From: Nitrospirota bacterium
Lineage (GTDB): Bacteria > Nitrospirota > JACRHJ01
NCBI GenBank assembly: GCA_016212105.1
Contig: JACRHJ010000016.1
Coordinates: 1 to 46,252 of the forward strand
DNA: 46,252 nt
Direction: 5' to 3'
Shown here: piece after piece, positions 1 through 8,506 of the stretch
Numbering within the stretch: position 1 is the first letter of the stretch
Layout of the letters: each line of letters opens with the position of its first letter
Notes under the pieces: generated by a model
Databases searched by the model: none
Seen by the model: the letters and a program-made list of their open reading frames with translations, nothing else
Told to the model about the DNA's origin: nothing
Made by a program: the position numbers and the translations under genes

Positions 1-216
1 AAGCCCGCTCCCGCGCCTGCCGCCGGAAAGCCCGCTCCCGCGCCTGCCGCCGGAAAGCCCGCTCCCGCGCCTGCCGCCGGAAAGCCCGCTCCCGCGCCTG
101 CCGCCGGAAAGCCCGCTCCCGCGCCTGCCGCCGGAAAGCCCGCACCTGCGCCCGTTGCCGGAAAGCCCGCTCCCGCGCCTGTCACCGGAAAGCCCGCTCC
201 CGCGTCCGCCAAGGCC
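1..216 (+). repeat. 27-bp in-frame tandem repeat in pilP
   Basis: Eight consecutive 27-bp units encode KPAPAPAAG-type nonapeptides. The first five (1-135) are identical in DNA sequence; the last three (136-162, 163-189, 190-216) are diverged, ending in VAG, VTG and SAKA. More units may lie before base 1. Identity at DNA level suggests recent slippage or unequal exchange, so the linker length may vary among strains. Confidence 0.97.
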
Positions 217-840
217 GGTCAGTATGAGCCTGTGATAAAGGCCGTCGAGGGCGGCAAGGAGTCCGTATACAAGACGCCGGAGGACTTCCTTGCCAGGACG
301 AAGCTTTCTCCTGACGAAGTCAAGGCGCTTTCGGCCAGGATGACCGCGGACTCCGGCAAGGCCCTTGCGGCCGCGAAGTCCAAGAAGGACAAGACGGCGA
401 CAGACAACGCACAGAAAGACGCGGACATGGCAGTGAGGCTCGCGCAGCTGGTCGCAGTGAAGTACCCGGCTACGCAGGCCGCCGTGAGCGGCGACAAGGC
501 TTACTCTTCCATGGGCAAGAGGGACCCGTTCATGTCTCCTCTAGAAGTCCCCAAGCTTTACCCGAAGATCCCCGCGACCGCGAGCCCTCTCGAAAGGGTT
601 TCGACCGAACAGCTTCAGGTTAAAGCAATAATGTGGAGCAGCAAGGGGTACCGCGCACTGGTCATAACCCCGGAGAAGCTTGGCTTTACCGTGAAGGTCG
701 GCGACACCCTCGGCAACAAGAAGGGCAAGATAACCAAGATAACCGAGAAGCGCATCTATGTTGTAGAGAAGATTACCGATATATTGGGGGATGTCGAGAC
801 ACGGAACATTGTGCTTAAACTTCACAAGGAGGCGCAGTAA
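1..840 (+). CDS. pilP: Type IV pilus assembly protein PilP, 5' end outside the window
   Basis: The reading frame is open from the first base, and 279 residues are visible. PilP is an inner-membrane-anchored periplasmic lipoprotein that links the PilMNO platform to the PilQ secretin. The C-terminal part (about residue 174 on) starts at RDPF and carries the PilP-type beta domain, with SxEQLxVKAIMW, then TVKVGDTLGNKKGKI and a VVEK strand. Before it lies a strongly Pro/Ala/Lys-rich linker made of eight 9-residue repeats (separate entry), which probably spans the periplasm. An internal ATG at 232 falls after this linker in the same frame and is unlikely to be the real start. The stop TAA overlaps the pilQ ATG by one base, which indicates translational coupling. 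The signal peptide and lipobox are outside the window. Confidence 0.9.
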   Translation, partial: KPAPAPAAGKPAPAPAAGKPAPAPAAGKPAPAPAAGKPAPAPAAGKPAPAPVAGKPAPAPVTGKPAPASAKAGQYEPVIKAVEGGKESVYKTPEDFLARTKLSPDEVKALSARMTADSGKALAAAKSKKDKTATDNAQKDADMAVRLAQLVAVKYPATQAAVSGDKAYSSMGKRDPFMSPLEVPKLYPKIPATASPLERVSTEQLQVKAIMWSSKGYRALVITPEKLGFTVKVGDTLGNKKGKITKITEKRIYVVEKITDILGDVETRNIVLKLHKEAQ

Positions 841-3320
841 TGCGGGACGCCGGATCACTCTTTAAAAGAGGACTGATAACCATTCTTGTCCTCGGTCTTG
901 TCGGCATGGGCTGCTCGTCGGGCAAGACTGCCGTGAAACAGGACAAGGCCGGCGTTCTGGCCAAGGTCCAGACTGTTGATGTCAAGGAAAGCCCTGACAC
1001 CACCACCGTCCTGATTACGCTCGACAAGGACGTGACCTACACAACGGTCCGCATAGCCGACCCGCCCAAGCTCGTGATAGACCTTGCGGGCGCGGAACTC
1101 GGCTCGCTGTCCGGGCCTGTGCAGGTGCATAAAGGGCCTGTCCAGTATGTCCGCCCCGCAATGTCTTCCGGCTCCAGGAACATCGCGCGCCTGGAGATAG
1201 GGCTCTCCTCCCCCGCGAGGTCAGCTGTCACCAGCGACGGCGGCAGGATCAGCATCTCCTTCGAGAACCAGCCCGCCGCGGCGGCGAAGCCCGTTTCCGC
1301 GCCGTATTCCGGTTCGGATGCCGAAGTGGTTACCGACGTATCCCGGGGAGACGGCGGCGCGAGGGAGCCAGGTGCCGCGAAGGTCATCAAGGTCGCCGCC
1401 ATCCCGGAAGACAGCGAGGAGCCCCTTGTATCGACCTCGCCGAAGCTCACGCCGGTCAGCGGGAAACCTGCACGCGCGGCCAACGGCGGTTCCATTCCCG
1501 AGGCATCCGTGGTCGAATCCGTGACCTGCACGAAGGCGGGCGACGGCTTCACCGTGACCATAGCCGGGGATGGCAGGTTCTCCAGCCCCAAGGTGTTCAT
1601 GCTGGGTGACGACAGGCTAGTTGTCGACCTGCCAGGCACAGGTTCACTGAAGGACAAGGACACCATAGAGGTCAGGGGAGACTGCCTCAAGAGGATAAGG
1701 ATGGCCGAGCACCAGGGCGCGGACAACAAGGTGCGCGTGGTGCTCGACCTCGGCGGCAAGGTCGGGTACGACGTAAAAGACGAGGGCAGGTCGCTTGTCG
1801 TGAGGGTGGCTCCGGAAGGCGCCTCCCTGACCGCGGGGCCCGCACAGGACTCAAAGGCCGCCCCTGAGACCGCGCCCTCCATCCATGCTGGCAGGAAGAT
1901 AGAGGTAGTCTCCGCCAACTCGCCCGAGATGGACAAGCCCATCAACGTACTTGTCTCCAAGGAGGACGGCAGGGCCATCATCTCGTCCTCGCCCGTCAGG
2001 GAAGAGGCCGGCTTGAAGAAGGTCGACGTACTGCCCGCCGGGGCGGTTGAGACCGGCACCAAGATATATACCGGCGGAAAGATTTCCTTCGACATACAGA
2101 ACGCCGAGCTGGAGAACGTCATCAACCTCCTTGCGGACGTCGCCAGCCTGAACCTGATCCTCGACTCGTCCAGCGTCAAAGGCAACGTAACGCTCAAGCT
2201 CGACGCGGTCCCCTGGGACCAGGCGCTCGACATACTCCTCCGTATCTACAACCTCGACAAGGTCATAGAGGGCAACGTCCTCAGGGTTGCCCCCAAGTCC
2301 AAGCTCGACGACGAGCGCCGCAGGGACCTGCTCCAGATCGCCGAGCAGAAGAAGCTGGAGCAGCAGGCTGAGGACCTGTACACCAGGACGTTCAAGGCCA
2401 GCTACACAACGGCCGGGGAGCTTGAGTCGCAGGTCAAGAAGATACTCTCCGCCAGAGGCGACGCAACGGCGAACCAGCGCACGAACGAGCTGATAGTGAC
2501 GGACGTCAAGGAGAAGCTGGAAAAGGCCGAGAAGCTCATCGCCGTGCTCGACAAGGGCGTGAACCAGATAATGATAGAGGCGAGGATTGTAACGGTCGAC
2601 ATTAACTACAGCCAGAGCCTCGGCATCTCGTGGGGCATCAGGCGTATCCAGGAAGGCGCTGACAGCAAGTTGGGGCAAAGCTTCGCTACCGGCAGCAACT
2701 CCAGCCTCAAGTACACCACGGGTGACAGGTTCTTCGACATTGCCGTCCCCACCGCGCTCAAGGCAACCGGCGCGGGCGCTGTCGGCGGCATGTTTTGGGA
2801 GAACATCGCTGAAGGCGTCCTCGTGGACATGACCATATCCGCGCTCGAGACGATAAGCAAGGCGGAGGTGCTGGCAGCTCCGAAGGTCCTCACGCTCGAG
2901 AACCAGTCCGCGAGCATAACCTCCGGCACGACACTGTACGTCCAGACAACATCGGCCTCCGGCACAAAGCCTGAGCCGCTGAACGCGAACCTCAGCCTCA
3001 CCGTAACGCCGAGGGTGACTGGGGATAACTTCATAATGATGGACGTTGTCGCGACCAACAACCAGCCGGGTAGCCCGCCCCCTGGCGCGACCGCGGCCAT
3101 CGACACGAAGTCCGTCACGACCAAGGTCATGGTAAAGGACGGTGCGACAATAGTTCTCGGCGGCATCTATCTGAAGTCCAAGACAAAGGGCGACTCGCAG
3201 GTTCCTCTGCTCGGCAGAATACCCGTCCTCGGCTGGCTGTTCAAGGAGAGGAACATAAGCGAGAACACCTCAGAGCTGCTCATATTCATCACGCCAAAAC
3301 TGGTGAAGCAGCAGATTTAA
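840..3320 (+). CDS. pilQ: Type IV pilus secretin PilQ
   Basis: Outer-membrane secretin through which the type IV pilus leaves the cell. The 826 residues begin with a lipoprotein signal (GLVGMGC, predicted acylated Cys at 25). Two AMIN-type peptidoglycan-binding domains follow (about 43-130 and 224-325). Next come a secretin/TonB short N-terminal domain (about 413-485, KISFDIQNAELENVINLL), a NolW/N1 domain (about 513-572) and the secretin core (about 576-826) with the VPLLGRIPVLGWLF motif. It ends in ELLIFITPKLV, as is typical. Its ATG overlaps the pilP stop. A strong intrinsic terminator lies 30 bp after the stop, so pilQ ends the pilus operon. Confidence 0.96.
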   Translation: MRDAGSLFKRGLITILVLGLVGMGCSSGKTAVKQDKAGVLAKVQTVDVKESPDTTTVLITLDKDVTYTTVRIADPPKLVIDLAGAELGSLSGPVQVHKGPVQYVRPAMSSGSRNIARLEIGLSSPARSAVTSDGGRISISFENQPAAAAKPVSAPYSGSDAEVVTDVSRGDGGAREPGAAKVIKVAAIPEDSEEPLVSTSPKLTPVSGKPARAANGGSIPEASVVESVTCTKAGDGFTVTIAGDGRFSSPKVFMLGDDRLVVDLPGTGSLKDKDTIEVRGDCLKRIRMAEHQGADNKVRVVLDLGGKVGYDVKDEGRSLVVRVAPEGASLTAGPAQDSKAAPETAPSIHAGRKIEVVSANSPEMDKPINVLVSKEDGRAIISSSPVREEAGLKKVDVLPAGAVETGTKIYTGGKISFDIQNAELENVINLLADVASLNLILDSSSVKGNVTLKLDAVPWDQALDILLRIYNLDKVIEGNVLRVAPKSKLDDERRRDLLQIAEQKKLEQQAEDLYTRTFKASYTTAGELESQVKKILSARGDATANQRTNELIVTDVKEKLEKAEKLIAVLDKGVNQIMIEARIVTVDINYSQSLGISWGIRRIQEGADSKLGQSFATGSNSSLKYTTGDRFFDIAVPTALKATGAGAVGGMFWENIAEGVLVDMTISALETISKAEVLAAPKVLTLENQSASITSGTTLYVQTTSASGTKPEPLNANLSLTVTPRVTGDNFIMMDVVATNNQPGSPPPGATAAIDTKSVTTKVMVKDGATIVLGGIYLKSKTKGDSQVPLLGRIPVLGWLFKERNISENTSELLIFITPKLVKQQI

Positions 3321-3350
3321 ACTTGATATTCCATACCGTTTAAGGTTAAA

Positions 3351-3377
3351 ATGCGCCCGGAAGGGCGCATTTTTTTT
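3351..3377 (+). terminator. Intrinsic terminator after pilQ
   Basis: An 8-bp perfect stem, ATGCGCCC / GGGCGCAT, with a GGAA loop is followed by seven T. It sits 30 bp after the pilQ stop. Confidence 0.93.
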
Positions 3378-3410
3378 GAGGCGGAAGATTCGCTATCGGA
3401 GTGCCGACGG

Positions 3411-3489
3411 TTGTCATTCCCGCGAAAGCGGGAATCCATCGTAATGCATAAAATCAAAATGGACCCCCGTTTTCACGGGGGTGACAGAC
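3411..3489. repeat. Palindromic dispersed repeat (REP/MITE-like)
   Basis: TTGTCATTCCCGCGAAAGCG opens a unit containing two short hairpins: TTCCCGC-GAAA-GCGGGAA, and CCCCCG-TTTTCA-CGGGGG. The same composite occurs in the other order at 10290-10363, and the first hairpin recurs near 20659, 36196 and 46160. It lies in the pilQ-aroC gap. Confidence 0.85.
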
Positions 3490-3511
3490 AGCCAATAGAC
3501 AGGAGTCACAC

Positions 3512-4672
3512 ATGCTCAGATACCTATCCGCCGGTGAGTCGCACGGCCCGGCGCTGACCGGCATAATCGAAGGGCTCCCCGCCGGGCTCGCCGTCACGGA
3601 GCAGCAGATCAACGCTGACCTCGCGCGCCGCCAGAAGGGCTACGGCAGGGGCGGCAGGATGGCCATTGAAAAGGACACTGCGCGCATCCTCTCCGGCGTC
3701 AGATGGGGCAGGACGCTCGGAAGCCCCGTCGCCCTCATGGTCGAGAACCGCGACTGGGAGAACTGGGCCGAGAAGATGTCCGCCGACCCGGCGCACGAGG
3801 GTACGCTGAAGCCCGTCACGCGCCCGAGGCCGGGACACGCCGACCTGACCGGCATGCTCAAATATGGCCACAGCGACGCGCGGAATATTTTGGAGCGCTC
3901 AAGCGCTCGCGAGACCGCCATGCGCGTCGCGGTCGGCGCAGTCGCCAAGGCGCTCATCGCCGTGTTCGGCGTGAAGGTATTCGGTTGGGTGCGCGAAATC
4001 GGCGCCGTCTCGGCGGGAGAGCTGAAAGGCGCACCGGAGGCGCTCTTCAAGAAGGCCATGGCCTCGCAGGTATCCTGCCCGGACAAGGCCGCATCCGCCG
4101 CGATGATGGAGGCGATAGACAAGGCCAAAAAGGCGGGCGATTCGCTGGGCGGCGTATTCGAGGTAGTGATAACCGGCTGCCCACCGGGGCTCGGCAGCTA
4201 CGCGCAGCGGGACAGGACGCTGGACGGCCTGTTGGCCTGTGCGATGCTCAGCATCCAGGCGATGAAGGGCGTGGAAATCGGCATGGGTTTCGACGCCGCG
4301 CGCCTGCCCGGCTCGAAGGTGCACGACGAGATTTTCTACGCTAAAGATAAAGGCTACTACAGGAAGACGAACCACGCCGGCGGCATAGAGGGCGGGATGT
4401 CCAACGGCTCGGACATCGTCATACGCGTCGCGATGAAGCCCATCCCGACCCTGTACAAGCCGCTCCGCTCCGTGGACGTCATCACCAAGGAGCCGTTCAA
4501 GGCATCGGTCGAGCGCTCCGACTCCTGCGCCATCCCGGCCGCGGCCGTTGTCGGCGAGGCGGTCGCCGCGTTCGTCATAGCCCAGGCCTTCGCCGAGAAG
4601 TTCGGCGGTGACTCCGTGGCCGAGATGAAGAGGAATTTTGACGGGTATATGGAGCAGGTGAAGGGGTTTTAG
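3512..4672 (+). CDS. aroC: Chorismate synthase
   Basis: Converts 5-enolpyruvylshikimate-3-phosphate to chorismate, the last step of the shikimate pathway, using reduced FMN. The 386 residues carry all three family signatures: [19 protein letters not shown] near the N-terminus, [18 protein letters not shown] in the middle and [16 protein letters not shown] near the C-terminus. The length is normal for the family. CAGGAG at about 3500 is a good Shine-Dalgarno for the ATG at 3512. The neighbours aroK and aroB belong to the same pathway, but spacers with repeated hairpins separate the genes, so they may not share one simple transcript. Confidence 0.97.
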   Translation: MLRYLSAGESHGPALTGIIEGLPAGLAVTEQQINADLARRQKGYGRGGRMAIEKDTARILSGVRWGRTLGSPVALMVENRDWENWAEKMSADPAHEGTLKPVTRPRPGHADLTGMLKYGHSDARNILERSSARETAMRVAVGAVAKALIAVFGVKVFGWVREIGAVSAGELKGAPEALFKKAMASQVSCPDKAASAAMMEAIDKAKKAGDSLGGVFEVVITGCPPGLGSYAQRDRTLDGLLACAMLSIQAMKGVEIGMGFDAARLPGSKVHDEIFYAKDKGYYRKTNHAGGIEGGMSNGSDIVIRVAMKPIPTLYKPLRSVDVITKEPFKASVERSDSCAIPAAAVVGEAVAAFVIAQAFAEKFGGDSVAEMKRNFDGYMEQVKGF

Positions 4673-4698
4673 TTGTAGCTGCCCGATTCATCGGGCGG
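4672..4698. repeat. Short repeat with GCCCGAT-TC-ATCGGGC hairpin, copy 1
   Basis: GTTGTAGCTGCCCGATTCAT opens a 27-bp repeat whose core GCCCGAT/ATCGGGC forms a 7-bp stem. Near-identical copies lie at 4798-4824 and 5459-5484, all in spacers of the aro genes. Confidence 0.9.
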
Positions 4699-4726
4699 TT
4701 TAAATGCCGGGCCGGCTGCCGGCCCG

Positions 4727-4783
4727 CCCTCACCCCCGGCCCCTCTCCCGGAAGGAGAGGGGAGTAATAGGTGTCCCGCATCG
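4727..4783. repeat. 57-bp dispersed repeat, inverted copy at 36314-36371
   Basis: A C-rich segment with a CCCTCTCC...GGAGAGGGG hairpin, followed by GAGTAATAGGT and a CCCGCATCG end. The reverse complement of 36314-36371 matches it almost base for base, so it is a dispersed element rather than a local terminator. Confidence 0.88.
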
Positions 4784-4797
4784 AGGGAGTATTTCAG

Positions 4798-4824
4798 GTT
4801 GTAGTTGCCCGATTCATCGGGCGG
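4798..4824. repeat. Short GCCCGAT hairpin repeat, copy 2
   Basis: Same unit as 4672-4698, with one change (GTAG-T for GTAG-C). The rest of the aroC-aroK gap (4825-4916) holds a GGGCCGAC/GTCGGCCC hairpin at 4865-4886 and no gene. Confidence 0.88.
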
Positions 4825-4916
4825 TCTTGTAGGGCGCGACGCCCCCGGCGCGCCGATAAAACAAGGGCCGACACGCGGGTCGGCCCCTTACATAAAACAT
4901 CGGATAATAATTTACC

Positions 4917-5426
4917 ATGCAAAACATCACCCTCGTCGGTTTCATGGGCACCGGCAAGACGACCATCGGCAGGATACTCGCCAAGAAGCTCGGGTTCAGG
5001 TTCGTCGACTCCGACGACGCGATTGAGTTCGACCAGGGCATGTCAGTCTCAGACATCTTCGCGGTGTACGGCGAGAAATACTTCCGCTCGGTCGAAAAAG
5101 ACGTAATACAGCGGCTCGCCGTGCAGGACGGCCAGGTAATTTCCGCCGGAGGCGGGGCGGTAATCGACCCCGGCAACGTCGAGAACATGAAGAAGGCCGG
5201 GCCGGTAATCTGCCTGACCGCGCCGCCCGAGGTTATTCTCAAGCGCGTGGAGCGGCACACGCACAGGCCGCTGCTCCAGGTGCCGGACCCGCTCGCGAAG
5301 ATTAAGGAGCTGCTCGATACCCGCGCGCCTTTCTATGCGAAGGCGGACATCACTATAGACACCTTCGGGATGACGCCGGAAGAGGTTGCGGCGGAGATAT
5401 TGAAGAGGGTCGGGGCGAGTTTGTAG
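4917..5426 (+). CDS. aroK: Shikimate kinase
   Basis: Phosphorylates shikimate with ATP, the fifth step of the shikimate pathway. The 169 residues have a Walker A loop at 8-16 (GFMGTGKTT), the SDDAIE segment with the shikimate-binding Asp, the FR of the EKYFR segment, and the SAGGGAV glycine loop. A LID region with RPLL and RAPFYxxAD follows. The length is typical for AroK. No clear Shine-Dalgarno precedes the ATG, and a GC-rich hairpin at 4865-4886 stands just upstream. It is followed by aroB in the same direction. Confidence 0.96.
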   Translation: MQNITLVGFMGTGKTTIGRILAKKLGFRFVDSDDAIEFDQGMSVSDIFAVYGEKYFRSVEKDVIQRLAVQDGQVISAGGGAVIDPGNVENMKKAGPVICLTAPPEVILKRVERHTHRPLLQVPDPLAKIKELLDTRAPFYAKADITIDTFGMTPEEVAAEILKRVGASL

Positions 5427-5458
5427 GGTGGGCTACGCCCACCGATTCCTTGGCTTTA

Positions 5459-5484
5459 GTTGTAGCTGCCCGATTTATCGGGCG
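5459..5484. repeat. Short GCCCGAT hairpin repeat, copy 3
   Basis: Same family as 4672-4698, with TTTAT replacing TTCAT in the loop. The remainder of the aroK-aroB gap is also repeat-like and contains a GGCCGACACGCGCTTCGCTTG string related to one near 38680. Confidence 0.87.
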
Positions 5485-5593
5485 CATTTAGAAGATGGGC
5501 GGGCACAGAGGCCCGCCCCTACATCAAGAGAAAGCAGGGCCGACACGCGCTTCGCTTGGTAAGGCCCCTACAAGGCGCACCACAGGGAACACA

Positions 5594-6685
5594 ATGACCA
5601 CTTCAATGATATTAGAGAAGGTCCGCGTCGAGCTTGGCGAGCGCTCGTACGACATCGAGATAGGCACGGGCAACATCGTGACCGTCGGCGCGCGGATGAA
5701 GGCGCTGGGCCTTAAAGGACGCGCCGGCATCGTAACGAACGACACCGTCGCGCCGCTTTATGCAAGGGCGGTCACGGACTCGCTTACGGACGCCGGTTTC
5801 GAGCCGGTACTGCTCGTTATCCCGGACGGCGAGGAATACAAAACTCTCCCGTGGGCATCGCACCTCTTCGACCGGCTCCTCGCTATGCGGTTCGACAGGA
5901 ACTGCCCGCTGGTCGCGCTCGGCGGCGGGGTCATAGGCGACATCACCGGGTTCGTCGCCGCGACGTACATGCGCGGCATCCCGTTCGTGCAGGTCCCGAC
6001 GACTCTGCTGTCGCAGGTGGACTCCTCCGTCGGCGGCAAGACCGGCGTAAACCACCCGCTCGGCAAGAACATGCTGGGCGCGTTCTACCAGCCGGAGTTC
6101 GTCTGCACGGACGTCGCCACGCTCGGCACCCTCCCGGAGGCGGAGTACCTCTCCGGCATGGCCGAGGTCGTAAAGTACGGCGTTATATACGACGGCGAGT
6201 TCTTCAAATGGCTGGAGGACAACCGCACGGCTATCCTGAAGAAGGAGCCGGACGCGGTCGCGCGGATGATCAAGCGCTCCTGCGAGATTAAGGCGCTGGT
6301 GGTCGGCCAGGACGAGCGGGAGTCCGGACTGCGCGCAATACTCAACTACGGCCACACCGTCGGGCACGCGGTCGAGTCTCTCACGAACTACACCGGCTAC
6401 AGGCACGGCGAGGCTGTCTCCATCGGCATGGTCGTCGCGGCAAGGTTGGCTCACAAGTCAGGGCTGTGCGGACGCGAGGTCGAGGCGCGTGTCGAGGCCC
6501 TGCTCGCGGGCCTCGGGCTGCCGGTCAAGATGCCCGCGCTGCCGCCCGCTGGCGTGCTTGCGGCCATCGCTATAGACAAGAAGTCCGAAGGCGGGAAGGT
6601 CAAGTTCGTCCTGCCGACGAAGATTGGAGAGGTCGTCATCACGAAGGAGTGGGACGAGTCCGTATTGCTGGAGGTACTGAAGTGA
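5594..6685 (+). CDS. aroB: 3-dehydroquinate synthase
   Basis: NAD- and metal-dependent cyclisation of DAHP to 3-dehydroquinate, the second shikimate pathway step. From the ATG at 5594 it is 363 residues, the usual AroB length. The frame is open further upstream to 5495, but that part reads through a repeat element and is not protein-like, so the later start is preferred; GGGA precedes it. Visible motifs are the NAD-binding GGGVIGDITGF, the PTTLLSQVDSSVGGKT segment, and metal ligands in MAEVVKYG, YGHTVGHAVE and YRHGEAVSIGM. The TGA overlaps the GTG of the next gene. Confidence 0.96.
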   Translation: MTTSMILEKVRVELGERSYDIEIGTGNIVTVGARMKALGLKGRAGIVTNDTVAPLYARAVTDSLTDAGFEPVLLVIPDGEEYKTLPWASHLFDRLLAMRFDRNCPLVALGGGVIGDITGFVAATYMRGIPFVQVPTTLLSQVDSSVGGKTGVNHPLGKNMLGAFYQPEFVCTDVATLGTLPEAEYLSGMAEVVKYGVIYDGEFFKWLEDNRTAILKKEPDAVARMIKRSCEIKALVVGQDERESGLRAILNYGHTVGHAVESLTNYTGYRHGEAVSIGMVVAARLAHKSGLCGREVEARVEALLAGLGLPVKMPALPPAGVLAAIAIDKKSEGGKVKFVLPTKIGEVVITKEWDESVLLEVLK

Positions 6686-7041
6686 AATACAGCGTATACA
6701 AGAGCCACCTGACCCCGACAAGCTTCATGTTCACGGACACGTCGAAGCCGTTCCCGACGCCGATAGCGACCCACTTCCTGGACGGCATGGCACCGCCGCC
6801 CGGCACCATCCCGGAGCCCCTCTACGAGGAGTTCGACGGCGACCCGATGACCTTCGCTATCATCAGGGACGACGGGACGGTCGTGGACACGAAGACCGAC
6901 GCCGCGCTCGACATCGACCCGGCCGAGATGGCGGCCGACGTCGCAAAGGACGGCTACTACATCGTGGACGAATGCACGATAGAGTCGTACAAGGAGTTCT
7001 GCATACGCCACGGGTACAGCTATCCGGGGGAGGAGAGCTGA
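6682..7041 (+). CDS. Small hypothetical protein coupled to aroB
   Basis: A 119-residue protein starting at GTG 6682, which overlaps the aroB stop (GTGA); GAGG at 6671 is its Shine-Dalgarno. I do not recognise the family. It is acidic and soluble with no membrane segment. It starts VKYSVYKSHLTPTSFMF and contains two regions rich in Asp/Glu/Pro (PEPLYEEFDGDPMTF and ALDIDPAEMAADVAKDGYYI). Base composition and codon choice match aroB, and the overlap makes it very likely to be expressed. Its position suggests co-expression with the shikimate pathway, but no function is implied by sequence alone. Confidence 0.8.
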   Translation: MKYSVYKSHLTPTSFMFTDTSKPFPTPIATHFLDGMAPPPGTIPEPLYEEFDGDPMTFAIIRDDGTVVDTKTDAALDIDPAEMAADVAKDGYYIVDECTIESYKEFCIRHGYSYPGEES

Positions 7042-7094
7042 GAGAAATTGCGATTTTATTGTGACGTATGCCGTAGACACTACATGAGGATGAA

Positions 7095-8213
7095 ATGCAA
7101 CCAGTAATTTACCATATCAATGAATTCCCGCCCAAGGCAATTGAGTGGGTTCAGCTTATCCCACTTCTTGGGCCAGCCAATGCTGCCCTTGCGCGCTATG
7201 ATGCAATATTAAAAGCAATCCCGAATGCTCAGGTGCTGCTGTCGCCTTTGAGCACACAGGAAGCAGTTCTTTCTTCACGTATTGAAGGTACGCAAGCCAC
7301 TATGGGAGAAGTACTGGAATATGAAGCCGGGTCAGAACCGGATATGATTAATCCAGAGAAAGTACTGGACATTCAAGAGGTCTTGAATTACCGCAAAGCC
7401 ATACTTCTGGCAGAAAACCTATTGCAAGAGCTTCCTCTGTCTGGGAGGTTGCTAAAGCAGGCTCATGCAAAGCTTATGGAAGGGGTACGTGGGAAATCAA
7501 GAGACCCCGGCAATTTTCGTCGCATTGACAACTTCATTGGCCCTCTTGGATGCTCTAAAGAAGAGGCAAGGTTCATACCTATAGAACCTCAACTCCTTGA
7601 TGAAGGGATAAGGGTATGGGAAAATTATCTGCATAGTGTGCAGCCAGACACATTGGTGCAGCTTGGTGTCGCTCATGCCGAGTTCGAGGCGTTGCACCCT
7701 TTCTTGGACGGCAATGGCAGGCTTGGACGCATGCTGATCCCCCTGTTTTTGTATGAACGAAAGATGCTGGAGCGACCAACGTTCTACATCAGTGCATATT
7801 TCGAGACGCACAGAGACGAATATTATGACCGTCTGCGTGCAATCTCTCGTGATGGAGATTGGACAGGCTGGTGTGTATTCTTCTTGAAAGCGCTGATTGA
7901 ACAGGCAGACTTGAATACCAAAAAGGCAAGTGATATAATCGAACTTTATGACAGCAGGAAAGGCTGGGTCAGAGAGCAGACACGCTCCCAATATGCTGTC
8001 ATGTCGCTGGATTTCATATTTAAACAGCCGATCTTCGCAAGTTCTGATTTCGTTGAGCAATCGGGTATTCCAGAAGCGACTGCCAAGCGTATACTCCGTG
8101 TGCTACAGGATAATCAATTATTAAGGGCGTTGCGCAAGCCCTCTGGAAGACGACCGGCTATTCTAATCTTTCCAGAATTGCTGAACATCGCGGAGGGCAA
8201 AGAGGTATTTTGA
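7095..8213 (+). CDS. Fic family protein (predicted AMPylase) with C-terminal winged helix
   Basis: Fic proteins usually transfer AMP from ATP to hydroxyl side chains of target proteins. The 372 residues have an N-terminal Fic_N region and the complete active-site motif HPFLDGNGRLGR at 201-212, with catalytic His201. The inhibitory alpha-helix motif [S/T]xxxE[G/N] is at S60-G65 (SSRIEG), so the protein is probably auto-inhibited. A DNA-binding winged-helix-like tail follows (about 310-372, SGIPEATAKRILRVL). GAGGA precedes the ATG. The gene is clearly AT-richer than its aro and amt neighbours and stands alone, which suggests horizontal acquisition. A second, catalytically altered Fic gene lies at 31707-33098. 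Confidence 0.92.
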   Translation: MQPVIYHINEFPPKAIEWVQLIPLLGPANAALARYDAILKAIPNAQVLLSPLSTQEAVLSSRIEGTQATMGEVLEYEAGSEPDMINPEKVLDIQEVLNYRKAILLAENLLQELPLSGRLLKQAHAKLMEGVRGKSRDPGNFRRIDNFIGPLGCSKEEARFIPIEPQLLDEGIRVWENYLHSVQPDTLVQLGVAHAEFEALHPFLDGNGRLGRMLIPLFLYERKMLERPTFYISAYFETHRDEYYDRLRAISRDGDWTGWCVFFLKALIEQADLNTKKASDIIELYDSRKGWVREQTRSQYAVMSLDFIFKQPIFASSDFVEQSGIPEATAKRILRVLQDNQLLRALRKPSGRRPAILIFPELLNIAEGKEVF

Positions 8214-8238
8214 GTTTCATCTATTAACCACAACTGGT

Positions 8239-8305
8239 CTTGTGGCTCACCATGCATGGTTACATTAACCACAACGTAGCTTGCATCTAATCCGTGAGCC
8301 ACAAG
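8239..8305. promoter_or_regulatory. Long inverted repeat upstream of amtB (possible activator region)
   Basis: CTTGTGGCTCAC (8239-8250) and GTGAGCCACAAG (8294-8305) form a perfect 12-bp inverted repeat around a 43-bp loop. The loop holds the palindrome ACCATGCATGGT (8249-8260). The palindrome resembles NtrC half-sites (ACCA...TGGT) with a 4-base rather than 3-base centre. It lies about 180 bp upstream of the sigma-54 promoter, a normal distance for an enhancer. The functional role is inferred. Confidence 0.4.
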
Positions 8306-8439
8306 CACCATCCCTTTCCTGCCCATTCCTTACTCATCTGCCTACATATTAAGCACAAGTCAGCCTATTTATTAGGCATCACACCCCCTTGTCCCGCACA
8401 CAACCACATAATTTCAACTGGTTAGCCCACACATAGCCC

Positions 8440-8455
8440 TGGCACGCATCTTGCT
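8440..8455 (+). promoter_or_regulatory. Sigma-54 (RpoN) promoter of amtB
   Basis: TGGCACGCATCTTGCT is a full match to the TGGCACR-N4-TTGCW consensus, with GG at 8441-8442 and GC at 8453-8454 exactly ten bases apart. The predicted transcript start is about 8466, giving a leader of about 40 bases with GGAGG at 8498. Confidence 0.93.
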
Positions 8456-8506
8456 CTATAGAACCGTACATTTTTGTCGCATTTTGCGCGTCTTTATGGA
8501 GGTACG

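Noticed and set aside
1..216. CRISPR-like array from regularly spaced identical 27-bp units
   Set aside because: The units are directly adjacent with no spacers and stay in frame in pilP, so they are a coding tandem repeat.
1037..2233. 398-codon open frame antisense to pilQ
   Set aside because: Ser/Thr-rich shadow frame of the secretin gene.
5495..5593. N-terminal extension of AroB
   Set aside because: It translates a dispersed repeat (GHRGPPLHQEKAGPTRASLG) and is not homologous to AroB.
8474..8506. TTG start giving an 11-residue longer AmtB
   Set aside because: It lies only about 8 bases after the predicted sigma-54 transcript start and has no Shine-Dalgarno, while ATG 8507 has GGAGG.
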